Positions 40,256-42,286 of a stretch of DNA of 42,286 nucleotides are shown one piece after another. The notes beneath the pieces are model-generated. The model did no database searches, had not been told where the DNA came from, and saw only the letters and a program-made list of their open reading frames with translations. A program made the position numbers and the translations under genes. This DNA comes from an uncultured Verrucomicrobiales bacterium (GTDB lineage Bacteria; Verrucomicrobiota; Verrucomicrobiia; Verrucomicrobiales; Akkermansiaceae): the NCBI GenBank assembly GCA_947039485.1, contig CAMQZC010000023.1, forward strand, positions 1 to 42,286. The letters are read 5' to 3'. How positions within the stretch are numbered: the first letter of the stretch is position 1; each line of letters starts with the position of its first letter.

Positions 40256-41214
40256 AGTCCCTCAGCGGCTAAGTAATCCAACTTCTCCAAGCCCATGCGT
40301 GCAGCTCCAATGAGAGCAGCATCGTCACCCAGCTCCGCGTAGCGGATGGTGAGCATGTCGTAGTGCGTGGAGAATAACTGACTGCGCAGGTGATGCTTGA
40401 TTGCCTGCATGGGTATCTCGCTGCCACCGGAGAGGTAGCCGCTGATGATAAATGCCTCAGGGTTGAGGATGTAGCAGCAGTTGAGCATGCAGCTCGCAAT
40501 TTTGCGACCAAGCTCCTCAAGCAGCTTGCGCGCGATGGGGCAGCCTCCCTCGGCCGCCACTTGCAGGGCGGTAGGTGAGCAGTCTTTGTAGCTGATGTTG
40601 ACTCCTGCTGCGGCGTAGACCATGCGCGCGTCACGAGCAAAGGTATCTGCACCTGCATAATTTTCAAAGGCGCCGCGATTGCTGTAGTGACCAATGCGTC
40701 CATCATAGTCAATGCTGCTTTGCCCAACCTCGCCTGCTGCGCCAAAGTGTCCGCGCAGCATTTGCCCATTGGCAATGATACCAGCTCCGACACCTTTGCC
40801 CAAATTGATGCAGACGACATTATCCATGCCGCGTGCGGCACCCAGCTGCCATTCCGCGTAGGCGAAGCAGTGAGCATTATTGTCAATAGAGCAGGGCAGA
40901 CCTGATATCTCAGTCAAGATACGGCGGATAGGGATGTCGTGCCAGCCGGGAGTGCCGCGCAGCGAATGAACGGTGCCTGCATCATGGTCGGCGAATCCAG
41001 ATAAGCCCATGCCCAAAGCGCGCACGGTGGGGAAGATGGTGATGAGCTCCTGCACTCGTCGCCCAATCTCTGCGATGACCTCGTTGGGGGTAGAGTAGTC
41101 AGCCGTCAGCATGGGGTCTCCGCGCATGATGATGTTGCAGCCAATGATGACCGCAAAGTCAATGGAGTCGTTATCTAGGTTGATACCGATGGCTGGAATA
41201 TTGCTTGTTGGCAT
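40252..41214 (-). CDS. ROK-family protein (sugar kinase-like) lacking the zinc motif
   Basis: 320 residues. The N-terminal phosphate loop (IGINLDNDSIDFAVI) is modified. The catalytic Asp is in SIDNNAHCFAYAEW (D111). LGKGVGAGIIANGQMLRGHFGAAGEVGQ is the ATP/sugar segment (given in part: LGKGVGAGI, AAGEVGQ). In typical ROK kinases this region is followed by EIGH and a CxCGxxGCxE zinc site. Here the residues are EVGQ (162-165) and HYSNRGAFENYAG (176-188), with all cysteines and the His gone. No DNA-binding domain is present. It may be a kinase with changed specificity (glucose, mannose, GlcNAc) or a non-catalytic sensor. It is co-transcribed with the RNA methyltransferase. Confidence 0.85.
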   Translation of the reverse strand: MPTSNIPAIGINLDNDSIDFAVIIGCNIIMRGDPMLTADYSTPNEVIAEIGRRVQELITIFPTVRALGMGLSGFADHDAGTVHSLRGTPGWHDIPIRRILTEISGLPCSIDNNAHCFAYAEWQLGAARGMDNVVCINLGKGVGAGIIANGQMLRGHFGAAGEVGQSSIDYDGRIGHYSNRGAFENYAGADTFARDARMVYAAAGVNISYKDCSPTALQVAAEGGCPIARKLLEELGRKIASCMLNCCYILNPEAFIISGYLSGGSEIPMQAIKHHLRSQLFSTHYDMLTIRYAELGDDAALIGAARMGLEKLDYLAAEGL

Positions 41215-41324
41215 GTCTGGGCAAAGGGTAGCACATTTGGGGCTGAGAGGAAAGGCAAAAGCAATTGCTCTATTGTCATATTACTAACCGGCATCAGCCC
41301 CGATGATTATGCCACAGCCCATTC

Positions 41325-41353
41325 TTGGCAGGCTGTGCCTCAGCTGCTAGGAT
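41325..41353 (+). promoter_or_regulatory. promoter of the umuD-like gene
   Basis: -35 TTGGCA (41325-41330), 17-bp spacer ending TGC, -10 TAGGAT (41348-41353), and only 6 nt to the GTG start. I do not see a recognisable LexA box, but the LexA operator of this group is not known to me. Confidence 0.6.
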
Positions 41354-41359
41354 AGGCAC

Positions 41360-41779
41360 GTGAATACAGCGCGTGAGACAGATCCGATAACCAGCTTGCC
41401 CTTTTTTGAGGAATGTGTAGCCGCAGGCTTTCCCTCGCCTAGCTCTGGTGACATCAAGCAGAGCCTAGACCTCACCCAGCTTTGCATCAAGCATCCTCAG
41501 GCGACCTTCTTTGTGCGCGCTCGAGGTGAGAGTATGATTGGGGCAGGCATCGGCGATGGTGATGTGCTAATCGTTGATCGCGCCTTGCAGGCTCGCAACG
41601 GGGATATCATCATCGCCTCCATCCACGGTGAGTTTACGGTTAAACGCCTTGAGATGGGGCAGGGTAGGACACGACTTCTTCCTGAGAATTCAGATTTTGA
41701 GCCCATTGAGCTCAGCGCTGAGAGCGAGGCTGAGTTCTTTGGTGTGGTCTCCTCAGTGGTCAAGATTTTACGCCCCTGA
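41360..41779 (+). CDS. umuD: UmuD-like S24 peptidase (SOS mutagenesis / LexA-type self-cleaving protein)
   Basis: 139 residues, the normal UmuD length, starting with GTG. The autocleavage site is Ala22-Gly23, followed by FPSPSSGDIKQSLDL. The catalytic Ser is in RGESMIGAG (S58) and the Lys in FTVKRL (K95). HPQATFFVRA, DGDVLIVDRA and EFFGVVSSVVK are all typical. UmuD' normally joins UmuC to form translesion polymerase V, but no umuC follows. The next 340 bp hold a decayed second copy of umuD itself. The gene may act with a polymerase encoded elsewhere or be a remnant of a lost umuDC operon. Confidence 0.93.
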   Translation: MNTARETDPITSLPFFEECVAAGFPSPSSGDIKQSLDLTQLCIKHPQATFFVRARGESMIGAGIGDGDVLIVDRALQARNGDIIIASIHGEFTVKRLEMGQGRTRLLPENSDFEPIELSAESEAEFFGVVSSVVKILRP

Positions 41780-41782
41780 GGA

Positions 41783-42121
41783 CTAGACCTATTCTCAGCC
41801 AGCTCTGCATCAAGCATCCATAGGCGACCTTTTTTGTGCGCGCTTGAGCTGAGAGCATCATTGGGGCAGGTATCAGCGAGGCTGATGTGCTGGTTGTTGA
41901 TCACGCCTTGCAGGCTCGCAACGGGGATATCATCATCTAACTCCATCCACGGGGAGTTGATGGTCAAACGCCTTGAGATGGGGCAGGGTCGGACACGACT
42001 TCTTCCTGAGAATTCAGATTTTGAGCCCATTGAGCTCAGCGCTGAGAGCGAGGCTGATTTCTTTGCTGTGGTCTCCTCTGTGGTTAAGATTTTACGCCCC
42101 TGGGGACTAGCCCTATTATAA
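41783..42121 (+). pseudogene. decayed tandem duplicate of the umuD C-terminal part
   Basis: The segment from about 41465 to 41782 is repeated at an offset of 323-324 bp, with high identity especially at the 3' end. In the copy, Gln (CAG) of KHPQAT has become TAG, Arg (CGA) has become TGA, and the catalytic-site Met has become Ile. A one-base insertion after GATATCATCATC shifts the frame, and the original stop TGA is TGG, so the frame runs on to TAA at 42119-42121. The catalytic Ser and Lys codons survive, but no intact protein can be made. Confidence 0.93.
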
Positions 42122-42131
42122 TTTTACACAA

Positions 42132-42163
42132 AAAAGCCTTGCAGCGCATGCTGCAAGGCTTTT
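42132..42163. terminator. bidirectional terminator between the umuD copies and the RNA-binding protein
   Basis: Perfect 14-bp stem (42132-42145 with 42150-42163), loop GCAT. On the minus strand a T run of about six follows; on the plus strand TTTT is part of the stem. It is most convincing as the terminator of the minus-strand gene ending at 42190. Confidence 0.88.
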
Positions 42164-42189
42164 GAAATTTTGTAGGATTGGTGCTGTGT

Positions 42190-42286
42190 TTAGCGACCGC
42201 GACCACCGCCGTAGCCGCCACCGCCGCCACCGCCGCCGAAGCTGCGTCGTTCGCCACCGCCGCCGCCGCCGCCGAAGCTGCGACGT
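42190..42286 (-). CDS. C-terminal tail of a glycine-rich (probably RRM-type) RNA-binding protein, partial
   Basis: Only the last 31 residues are in the window. They consist of two RRSF-plus-polyglycine units (RRSFGGGGGGGE, then RRSF with eight Gly), followed by YGGGRGR and the TAA. Such RG/GG tails follow a single RRM domain in small bacterial RNA-binding proteins like those of cyanobacteria and Verrucomicrobiota. The RRM itself lies outside the window, so the family is inferred. The strong hairpin at 42132-42163 ends the transcript. Confidence 0.72.
   Translation of the reverse strand, partial: RRSFGGGGGGGERRSFGGGGGGGGYGGGRGR

Noticed and set aside
41497..42030. 177-codon minus-strand ORF with an internal repeat
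   Set aside because: It is the antisense of the two umuD copies; its repeat only reflects the tandem duplication.

Overview
The window reads as a bacterial chromosome segment with moderately high G+C and densely packed genes. It is most consistent with a Verrucomicrobiota-type organism (Akkermansia-like), but no single marker proves this. Supporting signs are: standard sigma70-type promoters (TTGACA with TAGAAT or TAGGAT) and not the Bacteroidota type; start codons that mostly lack a visible Shine-Dalgarno sequence; a Gram-negative envelope (TonB, TonB-dependent receptor, many lipoproteins); a secreted GH29 fucosidase typical of glycan or mucin degraders; and a glycine-rich tail at the right edge like that of RRM-type RNA-binding proteins. 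No rRNA, tRNA, IS element or CRISPR array was seen.

Left part (1-11.5 kb). A 78-bp tandem repeat lies at the edge. It is followed by rpmI-rplT with a long structured spacer, a sigma factor / membrane protein / PDZ protein operon, aspS, an ArsB/NhaD-type ion transporter, and the helicase gene hrpB on the plus strand. Next is a minus-strand operon of parB, a glutaminyl-cyclase-like M28 lipoprotein and a Spx/ArsC-like protein.

Middle (11.5-29.3 kb). A frameshifted small lipoprotein gene lies head-to-head with an intact lipoprotein-SWIM protein operon. Then come hemB and an EEP-family phosphohydrolase. An envelope operon follows (lipoprotein, M23 peptidase, large TPR protein), then cysK-thiE-thiM and metY (sulfur and thiamine metabolism), a probable pseudokinase, the proteostasis operon clpP-clpX-tsaD, citrate synthase, and yggL with a textbook promoter.

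Right part (29.3-42.3 kb). An iron alcohol dehydrogenase, a degenerate sensor-kinase-like membrane protein and an orphan family-5 solute-binding protein lie downstream of a btuB-like TonB-dependent receptor. That receptor gene and a tonB gene about 3 kb away each carry a recognisable cobalamin riboswitch, so the outer-membrane B12 receptor and its energiser look co-regulated by B12. The secreted fucosidase gene sits between them. After these come an RsmF/NSUN-type RNA methyltransferase overlapping a ROK kinase that has lost its zinc motif. Last are a umuD-like gene with no umuC beside it, a decayed tandem copy of umuD, and the glycine-rich tail.

A recurring architecture is a promoter whose -10 (often TGC-TAGNAT) lies only 6-10 nt before the start codon (rpmI, the 11887 lipoprotein, hemB, yggL, umuD). 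This predicts leaderless or nearly leaderless mRNAs.
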